DNA of 64,000 nt from Flavobacterium soyae (lineage in GTDB: Bacteria; Bacteroidota; Bacteroidia; Flavobacteriales; Flavobacteriaceae): contig NZ_JAJQXA010000004.1 of assembly GCF_021245985.1 (NCBI RefSeq), forward strand, positions 275,630 to 339,629. Reading direction: 5' to 3'. Under the pieces are notes generated by a model, which searched no databases, was not told the DNA's origin, and saw only the letters and a program-made list of their open reading frames with translations. The first letter of the stretch is position 1; each line of letters starts with the position of its first letter. The position numbers were made by a program, and so were the translations under genes. Below, in pieces: positions 54,309 to 63,331 of this stretch.

Positions 54309-54848
54309 TTACTTTTGGGATTTAATCAATTGAATATATTTCCTCCCACATTCTGAAAGCTTTGTATAGGAATTCATGGAGTTGCCATAATTTTGAATAG
54401 TCAGCGTGTCTTTAACATAGCTCGCACTAATTCCAACAGGGATTTCGAGTTCAGGTTTTTCGGCATTTGCGATAGAATCATTTTCTTCATCTTCATGACT
54501 TATATCACCGTTATATTCATCCCACTTTATGCTTTCCAAAACCAAATATTTTTCACCAGATTCTTCTGTGGTGAAATTTGCAATACCCTTTAGTTGTCGT
54601 GTTTTTGTTTTTAAGAAATAAGAATAGCCCTCTTTTGTTTTGTTTATTTCTAATGAAATTTTACAATCATCAGGATCATTTCCTTCGCGCTGAGTTTCAT
54701 AAGTTCCTTCGATTTGGTCTTTATTATTGCTCACTTGAAGCACAATTGTGTCTTTAGAAGTGTTTGCTTCGGGAGCAGCAGCAGGCTTTTTATCGCTGCA
54801 TGACAATAATAAAATAAGAGTTAAAAACAAATAAAAAGGCTTTTCCAT
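54309..54848 (-). CDS. Lipoprotein of unknown function
   Basis: A lipobox LLLSC (C17) and a low-complexity linker (KKPAAAPEANTSK) precede a beta-rich domain (DCKISLEINKTKEGYSYFLK, LVLESIKWDEYNGD). The cysteines DDC and SEC may form a disulfide. No family is known to me. It is 67 nt downstream of nhaA. Confidence 0.72.
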   Translation of the reverse strand: MEKPFYLFLTLILLLSCSDKKPAAAPEANTSKDTIVLQVSNNKDQIEGTYETQREGNDPDDCKISLEINKTKEGYSYFLKTKTRQLKGIANFTTEESGEKYLVLESIKWDEYNGDISHEDEENDSIANAEKPELEIPVGISASYVKDTLTIQNYGNSMNSYTKLSECGRKYIQLIKSQK

Positions 54849-54915
54849 TTTTCGAATTGAGATTATTTTTAAAAATTAAATCTGTTTATATCTGCTAAAT
54901 CTGTGTGCTAAAAAA

Positions 54916-56061
54916 TTAACCGTTTCTATCTTTTGAGAGAACAAACTTTAAATAAGTAAATCCCAGAACACCAGAAAGTACAGAAGCTATAATAATTGAT
55001 ATTTTAGAATAAAGAATTGTTTCGGGATCTTTAAAAGCCAGAAGTGTAATAAAAATAGACATTGTAAAGCCAATTCCGCCCAGCATTCCGGCACCTAAAA
55101 TATGCGCCCATTTTAAGTTTTTTGGCAAAGCACATAAACCGGCACTTACTCCAATAGAAGAAAAAAGTAAAATTCCCAGAGGCTTTCCTATTACCAATCC
55201 TAAAATGATCCCGAATGAGTTTGGATGATTTAGTCCTTCGTACCAGCCAGATTCTATTGCAATGCACGTGTTTGCAATTGCAAACAAAGGCAGAATAATA
55301 AATGCTGCAGGTTTATGTAAAAAATGCTGTAGTTTATGAGAAGACGATTTTTCGCTGCCATCACCAAACGGAATCACAAAAGCTAAAATAACACCAGTAA
55401 TTGTGGCATGAACACCAGAATTAAGCATAAAATACCACATTATGACGCCTCCAATTAAATACGGAATCAGGTTGTAAACTTTCATTCGGTTTAAAGCGAA
55501 TAATAAAACCCAGATTCCTAAAGCAATGCCTAAATTTAAAAATGCAATTGATTTTGTATAAAAAACAGCGATGACAATTATGGCGCCCAAATCGTCTATA
55601 ACAGCAAGTGCCGTTAAAAAGACTTTTAAAGATGCAGGAACTTTGTTGCCTAAAAGAGATAAAATACCAATTGCAAAAGCAATATCTGTCGCCATCGGAA
55701 TTCCGGCTCCGTTTTGTGTTGCCGTTTTAAAATTTAAAGCAAGAAATATGGCAGCAGGAACCAGCATTCCGCCAAAAGCAGCCATAATAGGCAGTGAAGC
55801 ATTTTTTATGTTGGATAATTCGCCATGATAAATTTCGCGTTCTAATTCTAAACCAATTAATAAAAAGAAAATCGTCATCAATCCGTCGTTGATCCAATGT
55901 GTGATCGAATGTCCGCCCAGATCTTTTTCCCAAAAAGCAATATATTCTGCAGCGTGAGACGAATTTGCAGCATACAAGGAAATAATCGTAACAAACAATA
56001 GAAGCAATCCTCCTGATTTTTCGTTTTCAAAAAAGGCTTTAAAAGTCTTGGTCAATTTCAT
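54916..56061 (-). CDS. nhaA: Na+/H+ antiporter NhaA
   Basis: Exports sodium in exchange for protons in the inner membrane. The ion-binding aspartates are in AVIDDLGAI (D156, D157), with MATDIAFAIGIL (D126) and the late lysine in VIGKPLGILL. The pattern of about 12 helices and 381 residues fits the family. A helical N-terminus (FFENEKSGGLLLL) is typical. It lies upstream of the lipoprotein gene. Confidence 0.96.
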   Translation of the reverse strand: MKLTKTFKAFFENEKSGGLLLLFVTIISLYAANSSHAAEYIAFWEKDLGGHSITHWINDGLMTIFFLLIGLELEREIYHGELSNIKNASLPIMAAFGGMLVPAAIFLALNFKTATQNGAGIPMATDIAFAIGILSLLGNKVPASLKVFLTALAVIDDLGAIIVIAVFYTKSIAFLNLGIALGIWVLLFALNRMKVYNLIPYLIGGVIMWYFMLNSGVHATITGVILAFVIPFGDGSEKSSSHKLQHFLHKPAAFIILPLFAIANTCIAIESGWYEGLNHPNSFGIILGLVIGKPLGILLFSSIGVSAGLCALPKNLKWAHILGAGMLGGIGFTMSIFITLLAFKDPETILYSKISIIIASVLSGVLGFTYLKFVLSKDRNG

Positions 56062-56270
56062 TTTAGAAAGATTGTGTGATTTAGAAAAAAGAGATTTTTT
56101 TGAGGCTTGTTTTCAAAGTTAAAAAAAATATGACCAATAAAAAAGTTTAGGAGCAAAGGGACAAAGGAGCAGAGGAGCAGAGTGACAAAGGTTTCATTTA
56201 GTTTAATCGTAGAGACGCACAGCAGTGTGCCTAATCGAATGTGAGAAAAAAAACTTATCCTTATTTTTAT

Positions 56271-56368
56271 GTCATTTCGAGGAACGAGAAATCGCACTCG
56301 TAAATCTACAAAGAGCATCACTAATCTATGTCGAGTTTCTAGTGCGATTCCTCGTTCCTCGAAATGAC
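56271..56368. repeat. Palindromic repeat, GTCATTTCGA family
   Basis: Arms of 28 bp (27 matching; begin GTCATTTCGAGGAACGAGAA) enclose a 42-nt loop with ATCTACAAAGAGCATCACTA and ATGTCGAGTTTCT. The 626-nt spacer between nhaA and the next gene contains this repeat, GGAGCAAAGGGACAAAGG-type words on its left and the decayed GGCTAAAGCC repeat on its right; no gene is seen. Confidence 0.88.
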
Positions 56369-56603
56369 AAAACGAAATGAATAACTTCAGTTAAAAAATA
56401 ATAAAACTTTTAATATTTTGGACACATTTATGAGTCTTATTTAAAGAAAATTATTACGACTTTTGTGATAGTGACATTCCTAAATCTCAAATAGGCAGAA
56501 TAAAAGAACTGAAGTAAATACCACGGCTAGAACTCTTGTAAAAATCTCAAATTCTTTAAATGTTGAATTTAAAAAATTAATAGATTTTACTTTTAAATAG
56601 AAA

Positions 56604-56660
56604 TTCGGCTAAAGCCTTTCCCTTTTAACATAAAAAAAACCTCCAGTTAAAACTGGAAGC
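56604..56660. repeat. Decayed copy of the TCCAGCTTTAGCTGGA composite (copy 3)
   Basis: TTCGGCTAAAGCC followed after a short spacer by CCTCCAGTTAAAACTGGAAG keeps the right half of the composite. The left arm is missing. Confidence 0.55.
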
Positions 56661-56687
56661 AATTCATTTATAAAAAAAAATAAAATA

Positions 56688-56921
56688 ATGGCCGCAGAAA
56701 ACTTTTCAAAAGAAATTGAAACCAGATTAAAAGATTTTTTGATTAATACTATTGATCCAAAAGATTTAGCAAAAAGTATTCGGCAAGTAAATCATGCTCT
56801 TTCGTTATGTTCGATGCGCGGATGCGAAACACTTGAATCTGAATTACCCAATATCGATGATAATTTTTATTGGCTGAACAAATTGGCCGAAGTTCTTGAT
56901 CCTTATCTGGATGTTGATTAA
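56688..56921 (+). CDS. Small acidic protein of unknown function
   Basis: A 77-residue soluble helical protein (FSKEIETRLKDFLINTIDPK, then LSLCSMRGCETLESELPNID, ending DPYLDVD). Two cysteines (C52 and C58 area, LCSMRGC) may be structural. No family is recognised. It is followed after 111 nt by the 2-hydroxyacid dehydrogenase gene on the same strand. Confidence 0.65.
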   Translation: MAAENFSKEIETRLKDFLINTIDPKDLAKSIRQVNHALSLCSMRGCETLESELPNIDDNFYWLNKLAEVLDPYLDVD

Positions 56922-57032
56922 GTCAAAGAAAATGTGTTTTCAATTTTTCGTTTAAAATTTTCCACTTGGGATTTTAAAAATGGAAGAATTGAGAATTAAC
57001 CGTATTTTTGTTTTAATAAAACATAATAAATA

Positions 57033-57980
57033 ATGAGCATAAAAATTCTTCATATCGACAGCAATCATCCTATTCTTTGGAAACAACTGGAAGAAGCTGG
57101 TTTTGAAAATCACGCCGATTTTACATCTTCTAAAGAAGAAATTGAAGCTAAAATTCAGGATTATAACGGAATCGTAATTCGAAGCCGATTTAAAATCGAC
57201 AAAACATTTTTAGACAAAGCGACCAATCTGCAGTTTATTGCACGAGTTGGAGCAGGTTTAGAAAGTATTGATTGTGACTACGCTTTATCTAAGGATATTG
57301 AATTAATTGCTGCTCCCGAAGGAAATTGTAACGCAGTTGCAGAACACACTTTAGGAATGATCCTTTCTCTTTTTAATAAATTGAATATTGCCGATTATGA
57401 GATTCGTTCCGGACAATGGAACAGAGAGAGTAACCGCGGTCATGAACTTGATGGAAAAACGGTAGGAATTATTGGTTACGGAAATATGGGTAAAGCATTT
57501 GCAAAAAAACTTAGAGGTTTTGATGTTGAAGTTTTATGTTATGATATTCAGGATAATGTGGGAGATGAAAATGCCAGACAAGTTTCATTAAAAGAACTTC
57601 ATGAAAAGACAGATGTGCTGAGTCTGCATATCCCGTGGACTCCTGAAACCGATAAAATGGTTGATGCGGCATTTATTAACGAATTCAAAAAACCAATATG
57701 GATAATTAATACTTCCAGAGGGAAAAACATTGTTACGGCAGATTTGGTCAAGACAATGAAATTAGGGAAAGTGCTTGGTGCTGGTTTGGATGTTTTAGAA
57801 TATGAAAAACTGTCTTTTGAAACACTTTTTCAGGATAAAAATACTCCAGAAGCTTTTCAGTATCTATTAGATGGACGAAAGGTAATCTTAACGCCTCACA
57901 TTGCCGGCTGGACTTTTGAAAGCCATGAGCGATTAGCACAGGTAATAGTTGATAAAATTAAAGCGGTTTATTCAAAATAA
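57033..57980 (+). CDS. D-isomer-specific 2-hydroxyacid dehydrogenase
   Basis: A Rossmann dehydrogenase of 315 residues, close to phosphoglycerate dehydrogenase in type. Cofactor motif GIIGYGNMGKAFA (about 147-159), substrate arginine region NTSRGKNIV, catalytic Glu in VLEYEKLSF and the H in LTPHIAGWT. It lacks the ACT regulatory domain of long SerA, and no serC lies beside it, so the substrate may be another 2-keto acid. Confidence 0.9.
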   Translation: MSIKILHIDSNHPILWKQLEEAGFENHADFTSSKEEIEAKIQDYNGIVIRSRFKIDKTFLDKATNLQFIARVGAGLESIDCDYALSKDIELIAAPEGNCNAVAEHTLGMILSLFNKLNIADYEIRSGQWNRESNRGHELDGKTVGIIGYGNMGKAFAKKLRGFDVEVLCYDIQDNVGDENARQVSLKELHEKTDVLSLHIPWTPETDKMVDAAFINEFKKPIWIINTSRGKNIVTADLVKTMKLGKVLGAGLDVLEYEKLSFETLFQDKNTPEAFQYLLDGRKVILTPHIAGWTFESHERLAQVIVDKIKAVYSK

Positions 57981-58185
57981 TTATTTAAAAATCAAAATTT
58001 ATAAGCTTTAAAATTTAATAAATCTCTTTGAGGTTTTAATAACAAGTTATTTCTGTAAAAGTAATACACAGAATTAGTTTTTTTATTTATTTTTAATTAA
58101 TATTGTTTTCTGTTTTTAACAAAATTTTAAAAAAAGGAGAAACTGAAAATCCTAAAAAGAGTAGGGATAAACTAACTAATTAATT

Positions 58186-58611
58186 ATGATTGAATGGTAC
58201 AAAAAAGTAGTTTTTGAAAACTATGCAAACTTTAAAGGACGCGCCAGAAGAAGTGAGTATTGGTATTTTGCACTTGCAAATGCTATAATTTCGTTTTCAT
58301 TAATAATTATTGGAGTAATAGCTGGGGCAATATTTGGTGACGCTGTTACAGGGGGAATTATTGGATATGTTCTTTTTATACTTTATTCATTTGCAACACT
58401 TCTTCCAGGATTAGGAGTAATAGTTAGAAGGCTGCATGATATAGGAAAAAGCGGCTGGTTTTATTTTGTTGCTCTTATTCCGTTCGCTGGAGGTATTTGG
58501 TTATTGATCTTATTATGTACAGATGGAGACTACGGACCAAATCAATACGGATCAGATCCTAAAAATGAGATCGAAGAAATCAATGAAATTGGTAAAGTTG
58601 AATTGCAATAA
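58186..58611 (+). CDS. DUF805-family membrane protein
   Basis: The 141 residues fit DUF805: FKGRARRSEYWYFALANAI near the start, four membrane helices and RRLHDIGKSGWF (about 85-96) before TDGDYGPNQYGSDP. The role is unknown; members are common beside TM2 and envelope genes. It starts a same-strand group with two TM2 genes. Confidence 0.88.
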   Translation: MIEWYKKVVFENYANFKGRARRSEYWYFALANAIISFSLIIIGVIAGAIFGDAVTGGIIGYVLFILYSFATLLPGLGVIVRRLHDIGKSGWFYFVALIPFAGGIWLLILLCTDGDYGPNQYGSDPKNEIEEINEIGKVELQ

Positions 58612-58633
58612 TTAATTAACTAAATATATAAAA

Positions 58634-58912
58634 ATGGAGACTACAAAACCAGAATCTTGGAATACACCATCAGAACCAAAACCGGAAAATAAAAAAGTTG
58701 TTGCCGGAATTCTTGGTATTTTACTAGGAGGATTTGGAATTCACAAATTCATCTTAGGATATACACAAGAAGGCATCATTCAGTTAGTAATTACTCTTGT
58801 TACTTGCGGAATTGGAAGCATAATTGGTTTCGTTGAAGGAATTATTTACCTGACAAAATCAGATGAAGAATTTTACCAAACTTACCAGGTAGGTAAGAAA
58901 GGCTGGTTCTAA
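58634..58912 (+). CDS. TM2-domain protein, copy 1
   Basis: A 92-residue protein with a soluble N-terminus (about 1-22) and the TM2 domain (about 23-82): KKVVAGILGILLGGFGIHKF, then YTQEGIIQLVITLVTCGIGS and EGIIYLTKSDEEF. The QTYQVGKKGWF end is shared with the next gene. It has its own terminator after it. Confidence 0.88.
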   Translation: METTKPESWNTPSEPKPENKKVVAGILGILLGGFGIHKFILGYTQEGIIQLVITLVTCGIGSIIGFVEGIIYLTKSDEEFYQTYQVGKKGWF

Positions 58913-58922
58913 AAAAATATTT

Positions 58923-58958
58923 AATCCCATTTGTGTTAACGAATGGGATTTTTTTTGC
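58923..58958 (+). terminator. Terminator between the two TM2 genes
   Basis: AATCCCATT pairs with AATGGGATT across TGTGTTAACG and is followed by a run of T. Confidence 0.8.
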
Positions 58959-59010
58959 CCGATTACCTTTATATGTTTTTAATTTAAATACTAATTTTAA
59001 GAATAAAACT

Positions 59011-59253
59011 ATGGAAAATACACAATCAGAAAATAAAAAAATTGCTGCCGGAATTCTAGCCATTTTATTAGGGACACTAGGAATTCATAAATTCTATTTA
59101 GGATACAGTAAAGAAGGAATTATTCAGCTTATTTTAGGTCTTTTATGCGGAATAGGAGGTTTAATTGGCTTAATTGAAGGGATTATTTACCTTACAAAAT
59201 CAGACGAAGATTTTTATCAAACCTATCAGGTGGGCAGAAAAGGCTGGTTCTAA
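59011..59253 (+). CDS. TM2-domain protein, copy 2
   Basis: An 80-residue paralogue of the preceding TM2 protein. The C-terminal GIIYLTKSDEDFYQTYQVGR and GWF are nearly identical, while the N-terminus is shorter (MENTQSENKK). The start at 59011 is preferred; the longer frame reads through the terminator of copy 1. This is likely a recent local duplication. Confidence 0.88.
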   Translation: MENTQSENKKIAAGILAILLGTLGIHKFYLGYSKEGIIQLILGLLCGIGGLIGLIEGIIYLTKSDEDFYQTYQVGRKGWF

Positions 59254-59299
59254 TCCTGGAAAGTAAAATGAACTAGTTTTTAAATAAAAATTGTAAATA

Positions 59300-59333
59300 A
59301 AAAATCCCATCTGTTTATACAAATGGGATTTTT
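59300..59333. terminator. Bidirectional terminator
   Basis: AAAAATCCCAT pairs with ATGGGATTTTT across a 12-nt loop. It resembles the terminator after TM2 copy 1, so the duplication may have included it. Confidence 0.8.
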
Positions 59334-59352
59334 CTATTTGGAGTAAATCTGA

Positions 59353-61155
59353 TTAATCTTCTTTTTCAGATAGTTTACGTTCTAATTCTATTTGAAACTC
59401 TTCAATAACGGGTTTCATGGTGCTTTCTGGAATATCTGCGATTCTAATGTACATTAAACCATCGACAGCATTATTAAACAAAGGATCGACGTTAAAAGCA
59501 ACTACACGTGCATTTTGCTTGATGTACTTTTTAATTAAAACTGGCAAACGTAAATTCCCTGGTTCTAATTCGTCTATAATTTTGTCGAATTTATTTAAGT
59601 CAGATTCAGCTTCGTCAAAAATAAAGTCTTTATCAGCATCTTTCAGTTTTACTTTGTATGCTTTTTTCGGGTGAATGTATTGTGCTATATACGGATCATA
59701 ATAATTCGACTTCATAAACTCAATCATTAATGATTTAGAGAAATCTGAAAATTGATTACTAATACTCACCCCGCCTAATAAATATTTATGTTCAGGATAA
59801 CGCAATGTGGTGTGGATAATTCCTTTCCATAACAAGAATAAAGGCATTGGTTTTTGCTGATATTCACGAATAATAAAAGCACGTCCCATTTCGATCGATT
59901 TATGCATCATATCGTGCAATTCTGGCTCAAATCTAAATAAGTCAGTTAGATAGAAACCTTCAATACCGTATTTTGGATAAATCTCAGCTCCTAATCCCAT
60001 TCGGTAAGCCCCTGCGATTTTTTTAGTTTCATCATCCCATAAAAACATATGGTGATAATATTGATCGTATTCGTCAATGTCAATAGATTCGTTTGTCCCT
60101 TCACCAACTTCTCTAAAAGTAATTTCACGAAGACGTCCAATTTCATGTAAAATATTCGGAATTGATTTTGCACGTGCAAAAAACACTTCGTAATTTTTAC
60201 TCTGTAATAACCTGCAGTCACTGTTTCTTAACGCCTGAACTTCATCAATCATTTTTGATTCATTCGCCGGCGTAACAATTTTTTTAGGAGCTTTCGAAAT
60301 TTTTAAACTTGCAGTATCAATCAGTTTGGTGTCTTTTTCAAAAGGATTGGCAAGCATATAGGTTTTCTTTCTTAAAAACTCTGAATATTCTTCAAAAGAC
60401 TCTATTTCGTTTTGTTCGCTTACAGAAATTGGTTTTCCAATACGAACTTTAATAACACGATCTTTTTGTGTAAGCAGTTCTGACGGAAGTTTTGCTGTAC
60501 GCAGCGTATCATCTATTTTAGAAAGCCAATAGAATAATTTACTGTTTTTAGCATGAAAGTATATCGGTACAACCGGAACTTTGGCTTTTCTAATTAATTT
60601 TAGAGCGCCTTCTTCCCAAGGTTTATCTACAACTAATTTTCCGTCTTTATAAGTCGAAACTTCCCCGGCAGGGAAAATTCCTAAAGGTTTTCCGTCGCTT
60701 AAATGACGTAAAGTTTCTTTAATTCCAACAACGCTTGATTTGGCATCCTTATGATTCTCAAAAGGATTAACCGGCATGATGTATTTCTTTAACGGAACAA
60801 TTCGATGTAACAAGAAATTAGCGATAATCTTGAAATTTGGTTCTCTTTCAAGCATTAATTTCAAAAGCAAAATGCCATCAATTCCTCCAAGCGGATGATT
60901 TGAAATGGTTATATAAGCACCATCTTTAGGTAAACGTTTTAAATCTTCTTCAGGGATTTCAAATTTGATTTCCATCTCGTCCAAAATTCCGTTTAAAAAA
61001 GCAACATCCTCTAAATGCTTATTATGGTCGTAAATTTTATTAAGGGTAGAGATCTTAAGAACCTTCATAAGAATCCAGCCTGAAAAAGTACCAAGAACTC
61101 CGTACTTCTCAACATTTATTGCCTTTGCAACTTCTTTCGCGGTAACTAAACCCAT
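59353..61155 (-). CDS. Bifunctional acyltransferase, OlsF/GlsAB-like (aminolipid synthesis)
   Basis: A cytoplasmic or membrane-associated enzyme of 600 residues. The first half is a PlsC-type O-acyltransferase: NHPLGGIDG (H87 and D93), FPAGEVSTYK and VPVVPIYFHA. The second half (about 320-480) is a GNAT-type N-acyltransferase of the OlsB/GlsB kind, with REITFREVGEG, FLWDDETKKIAGAYRMG and FEIGR-like SIEMGRAFI. The order O-acyl then N-acyl is that of OlsF, which makes ornithine lipids in one protein, as described for Serratia and Flavobacterium johnsoniae. The amino acid acylated (ornithine or glycine) cannot be told. Confidence 0.85.
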   Translation of the reverse strand: MGLVTAKEVAKAINVEKYGVLGTFSGWILMKVLKISTLNKIYDHNKHLEDVAFLNGILDEMEIKFEIPEEDLKRLPKDGAYITISNHPLGGIDGILLLKLMLEREPNFKIIANFLLHRIVPLKKYIMPVNPFENHKDAKSSVVGIKETLRHLSDGKPLGIFPAGEVSTYKDGKLVVDKPWEEGALKLIRKAKVPVVPIYFHAKNSKLFYWLSKIDDTLRTAKLPSELLTQKDRVIKVRIGKPISVSEQNEIESFEEYSEFLRKKTYMLANPFEKDTKLIDTASLKISKAPKKIVTPANESKMIDEVQALRNSDCRLLQSKNYEVFFARAKSIPNILHEIGRLREITFREVGEGTNESIDIDEYDQYYHHMFLWDDETKKIAGAYRMGLGAEIYPKYGIEGFYLTDLFRFEPELHDMMHKSIEMGRAFIIREYQQKPMPLFLLWKGIIHTTLRYPEHKYLLGGVSISNQFSDFSKSLMIEFMKSNYYDPYIAQYIHPKKAYKVKLKDADKDFIFDEAESDLNKFDKIIDELEPGNLRLPVLIKKYIKQNARVVAFNVDPLFNNAVDGLMYIRIADIPESTMKPVIEEFQIELERKLSEKED

Positions 61156-61245
61156 GTACTATTTTTAATTTATTAGAGCAGCGAACAAAGATAACAAAAA
61201 ACTCTACTTTTCCTTTATTCAATTACAAACTTTACGCTTTTTTAT

Positions 61246-61253
61246 TACATTTG
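61246..61253 (+). promoter_or_regulatory. -7 element of xth
   Basis: TACATTTG fits TAnnTTTG 22 nt before the ATG of xth. On the other strand TATCTTTG at 61193-61186 could serve the divergent OlsF-like gene. Confidence 0.45.
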
Positions 61254-61275
61254 GAATCCTTAAAAAAATATCCAG

Positions 61276-62037
61276 ATGAAAATTATTTCTTATAATGTAA
61301 ACGGAATCCGTGCTGCAATTACTAAAGGTTTTATTGAATGGCTTCAAGCAGCAAGCCCAGATGTTATCTGCCTTCAGGAGATAAAAGCTACTCAGGATCA
61401 GATTCCTGTTGAGGCAATAACGGCTGCCGGCTATCCGTATCAATATTACTATCCGGCAACAAAAAAAGGATATAGCGGTGTTGCAATATTATCTAAAATA
61501 GAACCTAAAAAAGTAGTTTACGGAACCGGAATTCATCATATGGATTTTGAAGGTAGAAACTTACGTGCTGATTTTGACGATGTTTCGGTAATGAGTTTAT
61601 ATCTTCCATCTGGAACCAACATCGAAAGATTAGATCATAAATTTATGTTTATGGATGATTTTCAAACCTATATTAACGAATTGAAATTAACCCTTCCAAA
61701 CCTTATTATTTGCGGCGATTACAATATTTGCCACGAAGCAATTGATATCCATGATCCGGTTCGTAACAAAACAGTGTCGGGATTTTTACCAGCAGAGCGC
61801 GCGTGGCTGGATAGTTTCATGAAGTCTGGTTTTATAGATAGTTTCCGTCATTTTAATAAAGATCCGCATCATTATTCGTGGTGGAGTTACCGTGCGGGAG
61901 CCAGAGGAAATAACAAAGGCTGGCGTATCGATTATAATTTAGTGAGCGAAGTGATTGGACATCGTTTAAAACGTGCTGTGATTCTTCCAGATGCTGTTCA
62001 CTCAGATCATTGTCCGGTTTTAGTTGAAATTGAATAA
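61276..62037 (+). CDS. xth: Exodeoxyribonuclease III / AP endonuclease
   Basis: A base-excision-repair nuclease of the EEP family with 253 residues. The motifs are SYNVNGIRAA (start), CLQEIKA (metal Glu), LPSGTN, CGDYNICHEAIDIHDP, WWSYRAGARGNNKGWRIDY and the catalytic SDHCPVLVEIE end. The catalytic Asp-His pair near the C-terminus is intact. Divergent from the OlsF-like gene. Confidence 0.95.
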   Translation: MKIISYNVNGIRAAITKGFIEWLQAASPDVICLQEIKATQDQIPVEAITAAGYPYQYYYPATKKGYSGVAILSKIEPKKVVYGTGIHHMDFEGRNLRADFDDVSVMSLYLPSGTNIERLDHKFMFMDDFQTYINELKLTLPNLIICGDYNICHEAIDIHDPVRNKTVSGFLPAERAWLDSFMKSGFIDSFRHFNKDPHHYSWWSYRAGARGNNKGWRIDYNLVSEVIGHRLKRAVILPDAVHSDHCPVLVEIE

Positions 62038-62175
62038 AGTTTGGTATTGTTCTTGTTGGGAAGAACTGCGGTTCAAAGATTTAAATACAAATGAGGCATT
62101 ATTGGAATTTAAACTTTGAAATTTTAAAATAGATATTAGAATAATTAATAGCCCCAAATAAAAACCAAAAGTAAA

Positions 62176-63120
62176 ATGATTAAAAAAGCTTCCATCGGAT
62201 TAGTAGTTTTAGCATTGTCTGCAACTTCTTGTGTATCCAAAAAGATTTACAATGATCTTGAAACAAAATATTCAGATCTGAAAAAAGAAAACCGTTCTAT
62301 TGCTGATGAAAATGCTGATTTGAAAAAATCAAAAAATGAGTTAGAATTAGACCGCGATAAACTAACAAAAGATTTATCGGCAACAAAAGATGAACTTGCA
62401 AAACAAAAAGCTGATTTAGCTGCAGAGCAAAAGAAATACAAAGTATTGCAGGATTCTTATAATGCGTTAGAGAAAAACAGCAACGATGCATTAGAAAGCA
62501 ATATGGCTAAAAACCGTGATTTGCTTGCACAATTAGAGGCAAAATCCAAAAAACTGGCTGATGAACAAGCAAGTTTGGATAAAACAGCAAATCGTTTAAA
62601 AGAGCTTGAAGCTATGATAGCTGCAAAAGAAGAAGCAATGCGCAAGCTGAAAGAAACTTTATCAAAAGCGCTAACCGGTTTTGAAGGTAAAGGTTTAACA
62701 GTAGAACAGAAAAACGGAAAAGTATATGTTTCTATGGAAAACAAATTACTTTTCAATTCAGGAAGCTGGGCTGTTGGAACAGAAGGTAGAAGAGCGGTTG
62801 TAGAACTTGGAAAAGTTTTGGGTGATAATCCAGATCTTTCTGTTCTTATTGAAGGACATACAGATGATGATCCATACGCTGGTTCTGGACCAATTGCAAA
62901 CAACTGGGATTTATCGACTAAAAGAGCAACTGCAATTGTAGCTATTTTGAGCGAAAACAATAAAATCAACAAACAAAAACTTACAGCAGCGGGAAGAAGC
63001 GAATTTTCTCCTTTGGCAAGTAATGCCACTCCAGAAGGAAAAGCTAAAAACCGTAGAATAGAAATCATCTTAACACCAAGATTAGATGAAATCGCTGAAA
63101 TGCTTAATAGTATTAATTAA
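62176..63120 (+). CDS. OmpA-family lipoprotein with coiled-coil stalk
   Basis: Lipid anchor at C19 (SATSC). A long coiled coil (about 25-165, KYSDLKKENRSIADENADLK and onward, with many heptad Leu and Lys) leads to an OmpA peptidoglycan-binding domain (about 185-305: LLFNSGSWAVGTEG, IEGHTDDDPYAG, LSTKRATAIVAILSE, NRRIEIILTP). The 314-residue protein would span from the outer membrane to the cell wall. It ends at a hairpin terminator. Confidence 0.93.
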   Translation: MIKKASIGLVVLALSATSCVSKKIYNDLETKYSDLKKENRSIADENADLKKSKNELELDRDKLTKDLSATKDELAKQKADLAAEQKKYKVLQDSYNALEKNSNDALESNMAKNRDLLAQLEAKSKKLADEQASLDKTANRLKELEAMIAAKEEAMRKLKETLSKALTGFEGKGLTVEQKNGKVYVSMENKLLFNSGSWAVGTEGRRAVVELGKVLGDNPDLSVLIEGHTDDDPYAGSGPIANNWDLSTKRATAIVAILSENNKINKQKLTAAGRSEFSPLASNATPEGKAKNRRIEIILTPRLDEIAEMLNSIN

Positions 63121-63162
63121 GCTGCTAAGGTTCTGAGGGACTAAGCTGCTAAGATTTTTAAA

Positions 63163-63194
63163 AGGGTTCAAAGTTTTACTTTGAACCTTTTTTT
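63163..63194 (+). terminator. Terminator of the OmpA lipoprotein gene
   Basis: GGTTCAAAG pairs with CTTTGAACC across TTTTA and is followed by seven T. It lies 45 nt after the stop codon. Confidence 0.85.
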
Positions 63195-63227
63195 GTTCCT
63201 ACAAGGTTTTCAAAACCTTGTAGGAAC
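63195..63227. repeat. 33-nt perfect palindrome (16-1-16 family)
   Basis: GTTCCTACAAGGTTTT and AAAACCTTGTAGGAAC are exact inverted copies around a single C. It is directly attached to the terminator just before it. The design equals that at 23270-23302. Confidence 0.88.
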
Positions 63228-63277
63228 GTTGAAGCTGCAGTTTTTGGAATTTGGAATTTCTAAATTGGGATTTTTAA

Positions 63278-63312
63278 TTTGAAACTTCTATCTTATTATT
63301 TTTGTAACTTTG
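63278..63312 (+). promoter_or_regulatory. Promoter of the toxin-antitoxin operon
   Basis: TTTG (63278-63281), 23 nt, then TAACTTTG (63305-63312), close to the TTG-N17-23-TAnnTTTG consensus. The antitoxin ATG is 19 nt further on. Confidence 0.6.
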
Positions 63313-63331
63313 AATATCTAAAATTAGAATT

